Below are positions 25,284 to 33,881 of a stretch of 64,000 nucleotides of DNA, in pieces. A program made the position numbers and the translations under genes. The notes beneath the pieces were generated by a model. The model did not search any database. It was not told the DNA's origin and saw only the letters and a list, made by a program, of their open reading frames with translations. Origin of the DNA: Alphaproteobacteria bacterium (GTDB taxonomy: Bacteria > Pseudomonadota > Alphaproteobacteria > Micropepsales > Micropepsaceae); the NCBI GenBank assembly GCA_016125165.1, contig WGMH01000001.1:62001-126000 (forward strand), read 5' to 3'. Positions within the stretch are counted from its first letter, which is position 1. Each line of letters starts with the position of its first letter.

Positions 25284-26264
25284 TCAGGGAATGGTGAGAA
25301 CGGTCTTGCCGAGGCCTTTGCCGGTGAGCGCATATTCGAGCGCCTGTGGGGCTTCGGCGAATGAAAAACTGCGGCCCGCGACGGGCGCGAGCCTGCCCTG
25401 TTCGATCATCGTCATCAGGCGCGCGAGCATCGCAAGATAGGCCGGCATTTCGCGCAAGAGATATTGGCGGATGTCCACGCCGATGAGCGCGGAGCCCTTC
25501 ATGATGGTGAGATTGGAGGGAAGCGCCGCGATGCGCCCCTCGCCCCCCACAAAGCCGACAACAAGATGCCGCCCGCGCCAGGAGAGCGAACGGAACGCCG
25601 CTTCGAACAAGGGCCCGCACACCGGATCGAGGATCACATCGACCGTGCCGCAGAGCGCCTTCAACCGGTCGCGCCAGCCTTCGGGATTGGTGTCGATGAC
25701 ATGATCGGCGCCATGGGCTTTGGCAAAGGCGCGTTTCTCTTCGGTGGAAGCCGCCGCGATCACCTCGGCACCCAGAATCTTGCCGATCTGCACGGCGGCA
25801 ATGCCGACACCGCCCGCAGCCCCAAACACCAAGAGCTTCTCGCCCGGTTTGATCGCACCGCGATCCTCAAGCCCATGCAGCGCCGTGGAATAGTTCACGC
25901 GCAAGGCAGCGCCTTCCGCGAAACCGAGCGCATCGGGCATCTTCACGCACATGATCGCGGGCACCACCGCATATTCTGCAAATCCGCCGCTGCCGTTGCC
26001 GACCGCGATCACGCGGTCGCCAAGCTTCACGTTGGAAACACCGGGCCCCAACGCATCAACAACGCCTGCCGTTTCAATGCCGGGAATGAACGGCATCTGC
26101 GGCTTGACCTGGTATTTTCCGAGCGCGATGAGCGCATCGACATAACCGACGCCGCATGCCTTCACCGCAATCCGGATTTCCCCGTCGCGCGGTTCCGGCA
26201 TGGGAAGATCGACTTCGCGGTAATCCGCGAGCGAGTTCAGCGTTTCGGCCTGAAAGGCTTTCAC
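25284..26264 (-). CDS. NADPH:quinone oxidoreductase family, zinc-independent MDR
   Basis: A 326-residue medium-chain dehydrogenase/reductase. It has the GroES-like N-terminal domain (VKACGVGYVDALIALGKYQV, GIETAGVVDALG) and Rossmann domain with EKLLVFGAAGGVGIAAVQIG. No structural zinc cysteines are visible, so it fits the quinone/enoyl reductase branch. I choose the GTG at 26264 because the longer start at 26285 would lie inside the palindromic repeat and have no spaced ribosome site. It is the fifth gene of the operon. Confidence 0.88.
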   Translation of the reverse strand: MKAFQAETLNSLADYREVDLPMPEPRDGEIRIAVKACGVGYVDALIALGKYQVKPQMPFIPGIETAGVVDALGPGVSNVKLGDRVIAVGNGSGGFAEYAVVPAIMCVKMPDALGFAEGAALRVNYSTALHGLEDRGAIKPGEKLLVFGAAGGVGIAAVQIGKILGAEVIAAASTEEKRAFAKAHGADHVIDTNPEGWRDRLKALCGTVDVILDPVCGPLFEAAFRSLSWRGRHLVVGFVGGEGRIAALPSNLTIMKGSALIGVDIRQYLLREMPAYLAMLARLMTMIEQGRLAPVAGRSFSFAEAPQALEYALTGKGLGKTVLTIP

Positions 26265-26282
26265 AGATGCGGTCCCTCTAAT

Positions 26283-26419
26283 CACCTCCCCCTCGTGGGG
26301 AGGTCGGCGAACCGAAGGTGAGCCGGGTGGGGGCGATCTCAGCGTCGACGCACCCCCACCCGAAAAATCACTCGCCAGATTGGCTCGAGATTTTTCGACC
26401 TCCCCACAAGGGGGAGGTC
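26283..26419. repeat. Palindromic intergenic repeat (CCTCCCC type)
   Basis: The gap between the fadB-type gene and the quinone reductase holds an imperfect inverted repeat: CACCTCCCCCTCGTGGGGAG at the left and its counterpart CTCCCCACAAGGGGGAGG near 26400-26417, with CGGGTGGGGG/CACCCCCACCCG inside. Each end is itself a hairpin. The type is a known dispersed element of alphaproteobacterial genomes. It lies inside an operon, so it may act as an RNA processing or stability element. Confidence 0.8.
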
Positions 26420-26423
26420 ATGA

Positions 26424-28622
26424 CTAAGCAGCGGCCTTCCTCGGCGCGAAGCGGCCATAGAACGTCTCGCGCTTCGCGGCCATGTCGAGCAGCAGCTTGT
26501 TGGGCTTGAAGCGTTCGCCATACTTCTTCGCGAAATCTTCGCAGCGCGCCACAAACGCTTTCGCGCCGATGGTGTCGATATACGACACCGGCCCGCCCGT
26601 GAACGGCGCGAAGCCCCAGCCGAGGATCGCGCCCACGTCGGCATCGCGCGGATCGGTGAGCACGCCTTCCTCGAAGCAGCGCGCTGTTTCCAGCGCCTGA
26701 ATGGTGAGGAAGCGGTCTTTCAGCTCCTGAATGTCCGCATCGGTTTTCCAGTCGGATTTCGACTCGATCATGTCGGGCCACAGGCGCAGGCGCTTGCCCT
26801 TGTCGTCATAATCGTAGAAGCCCTTGGCGTTCTTGCGGCCCAGGCGGCCCTTCTTCTCCACGATGTCTTCCAGAAACACTTCCATCGGGCTTGTGGTGTT
26901 GGTGCCGAGGTCCTTGCGGGTCTGGCGCGCCACCTTGAGCGGCGTATCGAGGCCGACGGAGTCCATCACCTCCAGCGCGCCCATGGGCATGCCGCACATG
27001 CGGCCCACATTTTCTACCATCGCGGGGTGAATGCCTTCGGCCACCATCTGCATGCCTTCGCCCGGATAGGTGCCAAAGCAGCGCGATGTGTAGAATCCGC
27101 GGCTGTCGTTCACGACGATCGGAGTCTTCTTGATCTTCGCAACGTAATCGACGGCAACCGCAAGCGCACGCGTGCCGGTCTTCTTGCCCATGATGATTTC
27201 GACAAGGCCCATGCGGTCCACTGGCGAGAAGAAATGGATGCCGATGAAGCTTTCCGGCCGCTCACTGGCTTCGGAAAGGCCGCTGATCGGCAGCGTGGAT
27301 GTGTTGGATGCGTAAACCGCATCCTTCTTCATCACCGCCTCGGCCTTCTTCGTCACTTCGGCCTTCACCGCGCGATCCTCGAACACCGCCTCGATCACAA
27401 GATCGGCGTTCTTCAGCGCCGCATAATCGGTGGTGGCGTTGATACGGCCCAGAAGCTCGGCTTTCTTGTCGGGTGTGGATTTTCCGCGCTCGATCAGCTT
27501 GTCCTGTATCTTCGCGGCGTTCGCCTTGCCCGCATCGGCCTTTTCCTGCGTGGCGTCTATCAGAACCACTTCAATGCCGGCAGCCGCCGACACATAGGCA
27601 ATGCCGAAACCCATCACGCCCGCACCGAGCACGCCGACCGTTTTCACATCGGTCTTCGGCTCACCGTGCGGACGGCGCGCACCCTTGCCAAGGTCCTGCA
27701 TGCTGAGGAACAGCGTGCGGATCATGTTGCGGCTTTCCGGCAGCATCATCAGCTTGGTGAAATACCGCGCTTCGATGCGAAGCCCGGCATCAATCGGCAC
27801 CTGCAGCCCTTCATAGACGCAGGAAAGGATGAACCGTTGCGCCGGATAGTTGTTGTAACTTTCCTTGCGCAGCATGGCATTGCCCATCGTGAACACCTGG
27901 CTGCCGCCGGGCGAATAAGGCCCGCCGCCGGGAACGCGAAAATCCTTCTTGTCCCAAGGCTGCACCGGATCGGGCGTTTCCTTGATCCACTTCTTCGCGA
28001 CGGCAACCAGGTCTGCCGCAGGCGCGACCGCGTGCACGATCTTCATGCCGAGCGCGCGCTGCGGATCGACGGGATTGCCCTGCAGCAGCATGGGCGCCGC
28101 CGCCATCGCACCGACAAGGCGCGGCAGGCGTTGCGTGCCGCCGCCGCCCGGAAGGAGACCCACCTTTGCTTCGGGAAGGCCGAGCTGAATACGCGGATTG
28201 TCGGCCACCACGCGGTAATGGCAGGCGAGCGTGACTTCGAGACCGCCGCCGAGCGCAAGGCCGTTGATCGCCGCCGCCACGGGCTTGCCGCAAGTTTCGA
28301 GTTTGCGCAGCGCATGATGAAACTGCATCACGCCGTTAAAGCGCGCGGCAACAGCTTCCTCTGCACTCTGTGTTTTGCCGCCCGCAGCCGAGGCGCCGGA
28401 TTCCATTTCATCGAGCGCGGCGCCGGCGCAGAAGCCGTTCGCCTTGCCGGAGGTGATGACGAGGCCCTTGATGGCCGCATCGCCTGCAACCTTCTCGGCA
28501 ACCTGCGCGATTTCGGCGATGGCGGTGTTGGTCAGCACGTTCATCGTGCGGCCGGGCACATCCCAGGTGAGCGTGACGATACCGTCCGCATCCTGATCCC
28601 ATTTGAAGTTCTTCAGTTCCAT
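26424..28622 (-). CDS. fadJ: Fatty acid oxidation complex alpha subunit (enoyl-CoA hydratase / 3-hydroxyacyl-CoA dehydrogenase)
   Basis: A 732-residue two-enzyme protein. Residues about 10-200 form the hydratase (GKANGFCAGAALDEMES, NGLALGGGLEVTLACHYRVV, LPGGGGTQRLPRLVGA). From about residue 325 comes the NAD-binding dehydrogenase (TVGVLGAGVMGFGIAYVSAA), with GIHFFSPVDRMGLVEIIMGK and the catalytic region SRGFYTSRCFGTYPGEG. It carries out two steps of beta-oxidation in the cytosol with the thiolase encoded 18 bases upstream. The symbol is by family (FadB/FadJ); the exact ortholog is not decided. Confidence 0.93.
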   Translation of the reverse strand: MELKNFKWDQDADGIVTLTWDVPGRTMNVLTNTAIAEIAQVAEKVAGDAAIKGLVITSGKANGFCAGAALDEMESGASAAGGKTQSAEEAVAARFNGVMQFHHALRKLETCGKPVAAAINGLALGGGLEVTLACHYRVVADNPRIQLGLPEAKVGLLPGGGGTQRLPRLVGAMAAAPMLLQGNPVDPQRALGMKIVHAVAPAADLVAVAKKWIKETPDPVQPWDKKDFRVPGGGPYSPGGSQVFTMGNAMLRKESYNNYPAQRFILSCVYEGLQVPIDAGLRIEARYFTKLMMLPESRNMIRTLFLSMQDLGKGARRPHGEPKTDVKTVGVLGAGVMGFGIAYVSAAAGIEVVLIDATQEKADAGKANAAKIQDKLIERGKSTPDKKAELLGRINATTDYAALKNADLVIEAVFEDRAVKAEVTKKAEAVMKKDAVYASNTSTLPISGLSEASERPESFIGIHFFSPVDRMGLVEIIMGKKTGTRALAVAVDYVAKIKKTPIVVNDSRGFYTSRCFGTYPGEGMQMVAEGIHPAMVENVGRMCGMPMGALEVMDSVGLDTPLKVARQTRKDLGTNTTSPMEVFLEDIVEKKGRLGRKNAKGFYDYDDKGKRLRLWPDMIESKSDWKTDADIQELKDRFLTIQALETARCFEEGVLTDPRDADVGAILGWGFAPFTGGPVSYIDTIGAKAFVARCEDFAKKYGERFKPNKLLLDMAAKRETFYGRFAPRKAAA

Positions 28623-28640
28623 GTTCGCAGTTCCTTTGGA

Positions 28641-29846
28641 TCAGACGCGTTCGATGATCGTTGCCGTGCCCATGCCCGCGCCGACGCAGAGCGTGACAAG
28701 CGCGGTGTTGAGATCGCGGCGTTCCAGTTCGTCCAGCACGGTGCCGAGGATCATCGCGCCGGTCGCGCCGAGCGGATGGCCCATGGCGATGGCGCCGCCG
28801 TTCACGTTGATCTTGTCATGCGGCACATTCAGCACCTTCATGAAGCGCAGCACCACGGAGGCGAACGCTTCATTCAGCTCAAACAGATCGATGTCTTTCA
28901 CCGTCATGCCCGCGCGTTTCAGCACCTTCTCCGTCACCGCGGAGGGACCGGTGAGCATGATCATCGGTTCTGAACCGATGGAGCCGAAAGCGCGGATGCG
29001 TGCGCGCGGCTTCAGGCCCTGCGATTTGCCCGCATCCTTCGTGCCCATCAGCACGCCGGCCGCGCCATCCACGATGCCGGAAGAATTGCCGGCGTGGTGA
29101 ACGTGGTTGACCTTCTCCACATAGGGATAGCGTTGCTGCGCCACGGCATCGAACGCCATCTCGCCCATCTGCGTGAAGCTGGCATTGAGTGAGGCAAGCG
29201 ACTGCATCGTCGCGTCCGGGCGCATGTGTTCGTCGTGATCGAGGATGGTCTGGCCCAGAATATCCTTCACCGCCACCACGGATTTGTTGAAGTGGCCGTT
29301 CTTCCAGGCATTGGCCGCACGCTTCTGGCTTTCCACCGCATAGGCATCCACATCATCGCGCGAGAAGCCATCGATGGTGGCAATCAGATCGGCGCCAATG
29401 CCCTGCGGCGCGAAATAGCTCTTGATGGCGAGTGTGGGATCAACACTCCACGACCCGCCCGAAGCACCCATGCCCACGCGGCCCATGCTTTCGACGCCAC
29501 CGCCGATGGTCATGTCGGACTGGCCGCTCATCACCTGCCCCGCCGCCATGTTGCAGGCTTCAAGGCCCGAGGCGCAGAAGCGGTTGATCTGCACGCCCGC
29601 GACGGTTTCGGCGTAGTCGGCATTCAGCACCGCGAGGCGGGCGATATCGGCGCCCTGCTCGTTCACCGGATCGACGCAGCCGAACACCACGTCATCGACG
29701 ATCGCGGTGTCGAGGCCATTGCGGTCGCGCAGATTCTTCAGCACCTGCGTGCCAAGTTCGAGCGCGGTCACTTCGTGCAGCGCGCCGTCCTTCTTGCCCT
29801 TGCCGCGCGGTGTGCGTACGGCGTCATAGATGAAACATTCGGTCAT
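28641..29846 (-). CDS. Acetyl-CoA acetyltransferase / 3-ketoacyl-CoA thiolase
   Basis: A 401-residue thiolase. The acylated cysteine is in [20 protein letters not shown], the histidine region is [17 protein letters not shown], and the second cysteine is in [15 protein letters not shown]. It cleaves 3-ketoacyl-CoA with CoA, ending each beta-oxidation round, and pairs with the alpha subunit gene that follows 18 bases downstream. A GGAG site precedes ATG 29846. A 150-base palindromic repeat separates it from the acyl-CoA dehydrogenase. Confidence 0.94.
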   Translation of the reverse strand: MTECFIYDAVRTPRGKGKKDGALHEVTALELGTQVLKNLRDRNGLDTAIVDDVVFGCVDPVNEQGADIARLAVLNADYAETVAGVQINRFCASGLEACNMAAGQVMSGQSDMTIGGGVESMGRVGMGASGGSWSVDPTLAIKSYFAPQGIGADLIATIDGFSRDDVDAYAVESQKRAANAWKNGHFNKSVVAVKDILGQTILDHDEHMRPDATMQSLASLNASFTQMGEMAFDAVAQQRYPYVEKVNHVHHAGNSSGIVDGAAGVLMGTKDAGKSQGLKPRARIRAFGSIGSEPMIMLTGPSAVTEKVLKRAGMTVKDIDLFELNEAFASVVLRFMKVLNVPHDKINVNGGAIAMGHPLGATGAMILGTVLDELERRDLNTALVTLCVGAGMGTATIIERV

Positions 29847-29866
29847 GGGTGTTCTCCTTCGAATTC

Positions 29867-30016
29867 TTCCTCCCCCGCTGGTGCGGGGGAGGTGGACGGC
29901 GGCGCGCTAGCGACGGCGGCCGGAGGGGGTGTGAGCATCGGCGAGTGTGTGCTTTCGCGTTCCCCCCCCTCCGGCTCACTTCGTTCGCCACCTCCCCCGC
30001 ACCGGCGGGGGAGGAA
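29867..30016. repeat. Long palindromic intergenic repeat (TTCCTCCCCCGC type)
   Basis: A 29-base arm at 29867-29895 matches the reverse complement of 29988-30016 at 28 of 29 positions, and each arm folds on itself around GCGGGGGAGG. Between them a second dyad (CGGAGGGGG against CCCCCCTCCGG) makes nearly the whole 150 bases one stem. It fills the gap between acyl-CoA dehydrogenase and thiolase inside the operon. A single-hairpin relative is at 52570-52594. Confidence 0.85.
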
Positions 30017-30019
30017 ACT

Positions 30020-31177
30020 TTAGAGGCTCCTCGAAATAAGGAGCTTCATGATTTCGTTGGTGCCGCCATAGATCTTCTGCACGCGGCTGTCCGCGTACAT
30101 GCGGGCGATGGGGTATTCGTTCATGTAGCCATAGCCGCCGTGAAGCTGCAGGCATTCATCGACGATTTCGCATTGCTTGTCGGTGAGCCAGAGCTTGGCC
30201 ATGGAGGCCATGGTGGCATCGAGCTTTCCGCGCAGATGCAGATCGATGCAGTGCTGCACGAACACCTTGGCGACCGTGGCCTCAGTTTTCACTTCGGCGA
30301 GCTTGAACTGGGTGTTCTGAAAATCGATCAGCAGCTTGCCGAAGGCCTTGCGCTCTTTGACGTAATCCGTGGTGACAGCGAGCGCGCGCTCGATCACCGC
30401 CAACGCCTGCGCGGCTATGATGAGGCGCTCCTGCGGCAGCTGCTGCATGAGCTGGATGAAGCCTTGACCCTCGTCGATGCCGATCAGGTTTTCGGTGGGC
30501 ACGCGCACATCGTCGAAGAACAGTTCGGCGGTGTCGTTGGCCTTTTGCCCGATCTTGTCGAGGATGCGGCCGCGCCGGAAGCCTTCCACCTCGTCGGTTT
30601 CCACGCATACGAGCGAAATGCCGCGTGAGCGGGCATCGGGATCGGTCTTGGAAACGACGATGATGAGGTTGGCCGTGCCGCCATTGGTGATGAAGGTCTT
30701 CGAACCGTTGATGACATAGTGGTTGCCATCACGGCGCGCGGTGGTCTTCACGCTTTGCAGATCCGAGCCCGTGCCCGGCTCCGTCATCGCAATCGCCCCA
30801 ACCAGCTCGCCGGACGCCAGACGCGGCAGCCAGCGCTTCTTCTGCTCTTCGGTGCCGTAATGCAGGATGTAGGGCGCGATGATCGCGTTGTGCAGAACAA
30901 TGCCCCAGCCATCGACGCCTTTTTTGCCGAGCTGGTCGATCAGAACGGCCTCATGCGCAAACGTGCCGCCCGCACCGCCATATTCCTCGGGCATGGAGGC
31001 GCAGAGGAGACCAGCCTCCCCTGCCTTGGTCCACAGCGCGCGATCGACCTGATGCTGCGCGATATAGCGCTCCGCATTCGGAACGGCTTCCCGATCCAGA
31101 AATTTGGCCACGCCATCTTCAAAGATGCGCAGATCCTCCGTCATGTATGACGGGGCTTCGACCGCGAGCGGGTTCAT
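30020..31177 (-). CDS. Acyl-CoA dehydrogenase
   Basis: A 385-residue FAD enzyme of the medium/short-chain family. Signature 1 is IAMTEPGTGSDLQSVKTTAR, the FAD loop INGSKTFITNGGTANLIIVV, and signature 2 with the catalytic glutamate is near QKIYGGTNEIMKLLISRSL. The substrate is oxidised to enoyl-CoA and electrons pass to ETF. It starts two bases after the MerR stop, so it is the second gene of the operon. Chain-length preference is unknown. Confidence 0.94.
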   Translation of the reverse strand: MNPLAVEAPSYMTEDLRIFEDGVAKFLDREAVPNAERYIAQHQVDRALWTKAGEAGLLCASMPEEYGGAGGTFAHEAVLIDQLGKKGVDGWGIVLHNAIIAPYILHYGTEEQKKRWLPRLASGELVGAIAMTEPGTGSDLQSVKTTARRDGNHYVINGSKTFITNGGTANLIIVVSKTDPDARSRGISLVCVETDEVEGFRRGRILDKIGQKANDTAELFFDDVRVPTENLIGIDEGQGFIQLMQQLPQERLIIAAQALAVIERALAVTTDYVKERKAFGKLLIDFQNTQFKLAEVKTEATVAKVFVQHCIDLHLRGKLDATMASMAKLWLTDKQCEIVDECLQLHGGYGYMNEYPIARMYADSRVQKIYGGTNEIMKLLISRSL

Positions 31178-31179
31178 GC

Positions 31180-31620
31180 CTATTCCGCCGCCGGCAGAAC
31201 GCCGAATCCGGAAACGCGCACCTGCGGACGCGGATTGATCTCCTCATGGCGCTCGGTCATGCGGTTGTCGATGCGCGTGACGCCCAGCTTCAGTTCGGCA
31301 ATCGATTCCTCGATATCCTTGTACTGGCGTTCCAGCGCGGCGATGCGCTGCACGAATTTGGAACGGGCGTGCATGTCCTGTGCGGCGCCGTGATCTTCCT
31401 CGTTGTAGAGATCAAGGATCTCCCCGATTTCGGCGAGGGTGAAGCCCACGCGGCGGCCCCGCAGGATCAGCGTCACGCGCGCGCGGTCGCGGGCGGAGTA
31501 GATGCGCTGGGTGCCCCGGCGCTCCGGCGAGATCAGGCCTTCATCTTCATAGTGGCGCAGGGTGCGGGAGGTGATCCCGAATTCCCGGGCAAGTTCACGA
31601 ATGGTGTAGGTGCGGCTCAC
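31180..31620 (-). CDS. MerR family transcriptional regulator, LiuR-like
   Basis: A 146-residue regulator with an N-terminal MerR helix-turn-helix (TIRELAREFGITSRTLRHYE, then DEGLISPERRGTQRIYSARD) and a coiled-coil dimer helix to the end. It lacks the metal-binding cysteines of MerR proper, and its RGRRVGFTLAEIGEILDLYN segment is typical of LiuR-type regulators of branched-chain and fatty acid oxidation. The GTG at 31620 follows a GAGAGGA site and gives the usual family length. It starts the oxidation operon and an operator of matching type is 74 bases upstream. Confidence 0.86.
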   Translation of the reverse strand: MSRTYTIRELAREFGITSRTLRHYEDEGLISPERRGTQRIYSARDRARVTLILRGRRVGFTLAEIGEILDLYNEEDHGAAQDMHARSKFVQRIAALERQYKDIEESIAELKLGVTRIDNRMTERHEEINPRPQVRVSGFGVLPAAE

Positions 31621-31693
31621 GTTCCTCTCCGGATGGGCTTTTCGCCTCTTCCGGCCTCTTCCTGGTTCCTGTTGGACGGAGTCGTATTTCCCG

Positions 31694-31709
31694 TTTACGT
31701 GAACGTCAA
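31694..31709. promoter_or_regulatory. LiuR-type operator upstream of the MerR gene
   Basis: TTTACGTGAACGTCAA pairs in 6 of 8 positions as an inverted repeat (TTTACGT against TTGACGTT) and resembles the ACGT-N-ACGT type site of LiuR-class MerR regulators. It is 74 bases before the regulator's start, and a TATGAT-like -10 element on the minus strand lies nearby. The 313-base gap 31621-31933 holds this operator, a hairpin at 31884-31907 and nothing else I recognise. Confidence 0.65.
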
Positions 31710-31883
31710 TGGTTTGACCTTTGGAATCATAATTTTCCCCAACCGGCCATTTTGCGCAATTAGTGCAAAGCAGCATGCCAAAAATCAGGCGCTTACCGAG
31801 AAATCTTCATTCCTGAGGATTACGCTAGGTAAGGAAATTGCTGCGCCTGCGAAGACATATCAACGTATGGCGCACAAACGCGT

Positions 31884-31907
31884 ATGGCCACCATCTGGGG
31901 TGGCCAT
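31884..31907. terminator. Hairpin downstream of S41 peptidase gene
   Basis: ATGGCCACC (31884-31892) pairs perfectly with GGTGGCCAT (31899-31907) around six bases, 27 bases beyond the S41 peptidase stop. No run of T follows on either strand, so it may be a Rho-assisted end or a stabilising stem. Confidence 0.4.
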
Positions 31908-31933
31908 GGCGCAAGGGTGGCGGGGTACGCGCT

Positions 31934-33265
31934 TCAGGTTCGCGGGTTCGGAATCACCTGTCCGTCGGCGGTCAGCAGGTCAAAGCCGGTGACCTCGCCG
32001 CCCTCGCGCCGGAAGCGCGCGCGCACCTCATCCGAATTGGCGAAGCCGAACAGATCGGCAGCCATCGGCTTCAACTCGGTGGGATCACGGTCCTGCCGCT
32101 GATACATGAGCTTGCCGCCATCCACCCAAACCTTGCGCGTGCCGTACTGCCCCGCATAGGCGGCAAGCGCATCGGCCTTTATCGCGAAGGGGTGCAATCT
32201 CGTCTCAACTCCCGCGAGCGCCCAATCATATTCGTTGCGATGCTCTTCCCTTCCGGCCGCCAGCAATGATTTCAGCGCCATTGCATAGGCGGTATCGCGG
32301 GCATTCGCGGGATCGATCTCCACATCCGGCGCAACACCCACGCCTTCCCAGTTGGAATGCGTCAGCCCGTGTTCGGGGCGGCCGGTGGAAATGCTCTGCA
32401 GGAAGAACGGCGCCACGGGAAAGATGCTGTCGTTGTTGGCCGCGCCCGCCGTTGTCGTACCGATGAGCGTGCCAAGCTTGAAATGCTTCACGTGATAGGC
32501 GAATTCCTCCGCCGCCGAACCGGTGCTGTGACTGGTGAGCACGTAAAGCGGAATACCGGTGAGACGCGGCCCCGCCAGCGTCGGTTCCACCTTCGACACG
32601 TCATCCTTGCCGGTGACACCGTCATGGAAGGTGACAAGCGTCCTTCCATCCGGCGGCAGGAAATAGCTGACGATGGCACGCACAGCTTCGGCCGCGCCGC
32701 CGCCATTGCCGGATATGTCGAAGATGATCGCATCCGCGCCCTTCAGAAAGCGCGCCACATCCGCCACGACCGCAGGCGTTTCCTTTTTCGACCAGGCAAA
32801 GCTCGCAAGATTCACGTAGCGCACATTGCCCGGCAGGATGCGCATTTCGTCATAGCCCTGGTTTGTGCGCGCGGCGAGTGCCTCGAAATAGGCTTCGGCC
32901 TGTGTGTCATCCGGCGGCAGCAGGGCAGCCTTGTAACCTTCGGGATCAAGCTGGAACCACATGTGCTTGTCGTGACTGAACGCCACCATGTCTTCGCTCA
33001 CCGTTTGCGCGAAGAGGCCAGGATTGGCGATGGTGTAGCGGCCTTCCTTCTCCCGCACCCGCAACTGGGAAACGATGGCATCGCGCTTTTCCGGAAACAC
33101 ATAATCCTTCGCCACCAGCTTCGCGATCTCCTCGATCGCAGCATGGTTCTGCACAGGCGTCAGATCGGGAAGAGGGCCCGCAGCGGTCAGCAGTACGAAC
33201 GCACCGGCCAACGCCGTGGCCTTCAGCGCAGCGGATTTCACAATGATCGACATGATGGGCCTCAT
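31934..33265 (-). CDS. S41 family peptidase (C-terminal processing protease-like)
   Basis: A 443-residue exported serine protease. A signal peptide covers about residues 5-30 (SAALKATALAGAFVLLTAAG). The S41 core includes DAIIFDISGNGGGAAEAVRA and the nucleophile serine in SHSTGSAAEEFAYHVKHF. There is no PDZ domain between them, so it is a short member that probably degrades or clips periplasmic proteins or peptides. The start ATG 33265 overlaps the MarR stop by ATGA, tying it to that regulator; a second ATG is at 33253. Confidence 0.87.
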   Translation of the reverse strand: MRPIMSIIVKSAALKATALAGAFVLLTAAGPLPDLTPVQNHAAIEEIAKLVAKDYVFPEKRDAIVSQLRVREKEGRYTIANPGLFAQTVSEDMVAFSHDKHMWFQLDPEGYKAALLPPDDTQAEAYFEALAARTNQGYDEMRILPGNVRYVNLASFAWSKKETPAVVADVARFLKGADAIIFDISGNGGGAAEAVRAIVSYFLPPDGRTLVTFHDGVTGKDDVSKVEPTLAGPRLTGIPLYVLTSHSTGSAAEEFAYHVKHFKLGTLIGTTTAGAANNDSIFPVAPFFLQSISTGRPEHGLTHSNWEGVGVAPDVEIDPANARDTAYAMALKSLLAAGREEHRNEYDWALAGVETRLHPFAIKADALAAYAGQYGTRKVWVDGGKLMYQRQDRDPTELKPMAADLFGFANSDEVRARFRREGGEVTGFDLLTADGQVIPNPRT

Positions 33266-33771
33266 GATCTGCGCCGCGCCTTGTCTTTTGGGGCAAGCGC
33301 ATGGACGCGCGCAGGAATGGGATTGGTGCGAATGGCATCTTCGAAACGGTCCAGCGCCTGCAGCAGACCGGGTGCATCGCGCGTGACCAGTTCGCGCGAA
33401 ACCTGCGCCACCGTGGCCCAGAGCGGCGCCAGCCTTTCGGCCTCACGCTTGCCCTTGGCAGACAGTTGCAGGATCTGGCGGCGGCGATCATGGGGATCCG
33501 CGGCCACGCGAACCATGCCTGCCCGCTTCAGTTCGCCCCGAATCTGGCTGATGGCCGCGTGGGTCATGCCGATCATGGCGGCAAGTTCACCGACGCTCAG
33601 CGCGCCATGTTCCACGAGCGCCGTGACGACGGGATACCAACGCGGCTGGAAATCGGTCTTGTGTGCGGCGTAAAGCGCCTCGACCTGCCGTTCGAGCTGC
33701 TCGGAAAGCCGGCGAAAGCGGGTGCCGAGGGCAGCATGGGCCTTGGCCCGGATGAAGTCGTTTGTTGCCAT
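33262..33771 (-). CDS. MarR family transcriptional regulator
   Basis: A 169-residue winged-helix regulator: the recognition region is GALSVGELAAMIGMTHAAIS followed by GMVRVAADPHDRRRQILQLS, the wing motif of MarR proteins. The flanking helices form the dimer. Its stop overlaps the S41 protease start by four bases, so regulator and protease are one unit. A perfect 14-base palindrome lies 3 bases upstream of its ATG and probably serves autoregulation. The ligand is unknown. Confidence 0.9.
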   Translation of the reverse strand: MATNDFIRAKAHAALGTRFRRLSEQLERQVEALYAAHKTDFQPRWYPVVTALVEHGALSVGELAAMIGMTHAAISQIRGELKRAGMVRVAADPHDRRRQILQLSAKGKREAERLAPLWATVAQVSRELVTRDAPGLLQALDRFEDAIRTNPIPARVHALAPKDKARRRS

Positions 33772-33774
33772 TTG

Positions 33775-33788
33775 CGTAAGTACTTACG
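33775..33788. promoter_or_regulatory. Perfect palindrome CGTAAGTACTTACG before MarR start codon
   Basis: The 14-base palindrome is perfect and ends three bases upstream of the MarR ATG at 33771, where a ribosome site would be expected. It has MarR-operator size. Its place suggests either a leaderless transcript or direct overlap of operator and translation start. Confidence 0.65.
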
Positions 33789-33881
33789 TAATGGCTGGCG
33801 CAGCTTCAAGACCGCCCCCGGTCAAATCGGGGTTAACCGGCGTCACGCATGGCGGCCATGCGCCCGGCACGCAGGCGCCGA

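Noticed and set aside
27027..28973. 648-codon open frame antisense to the fadB-type gene
   Set aside because: A GC-rich shadow: His/Arg/Ala-rich product without motifs, while the opposite strand carries a complete beta-oxidation enzyme.
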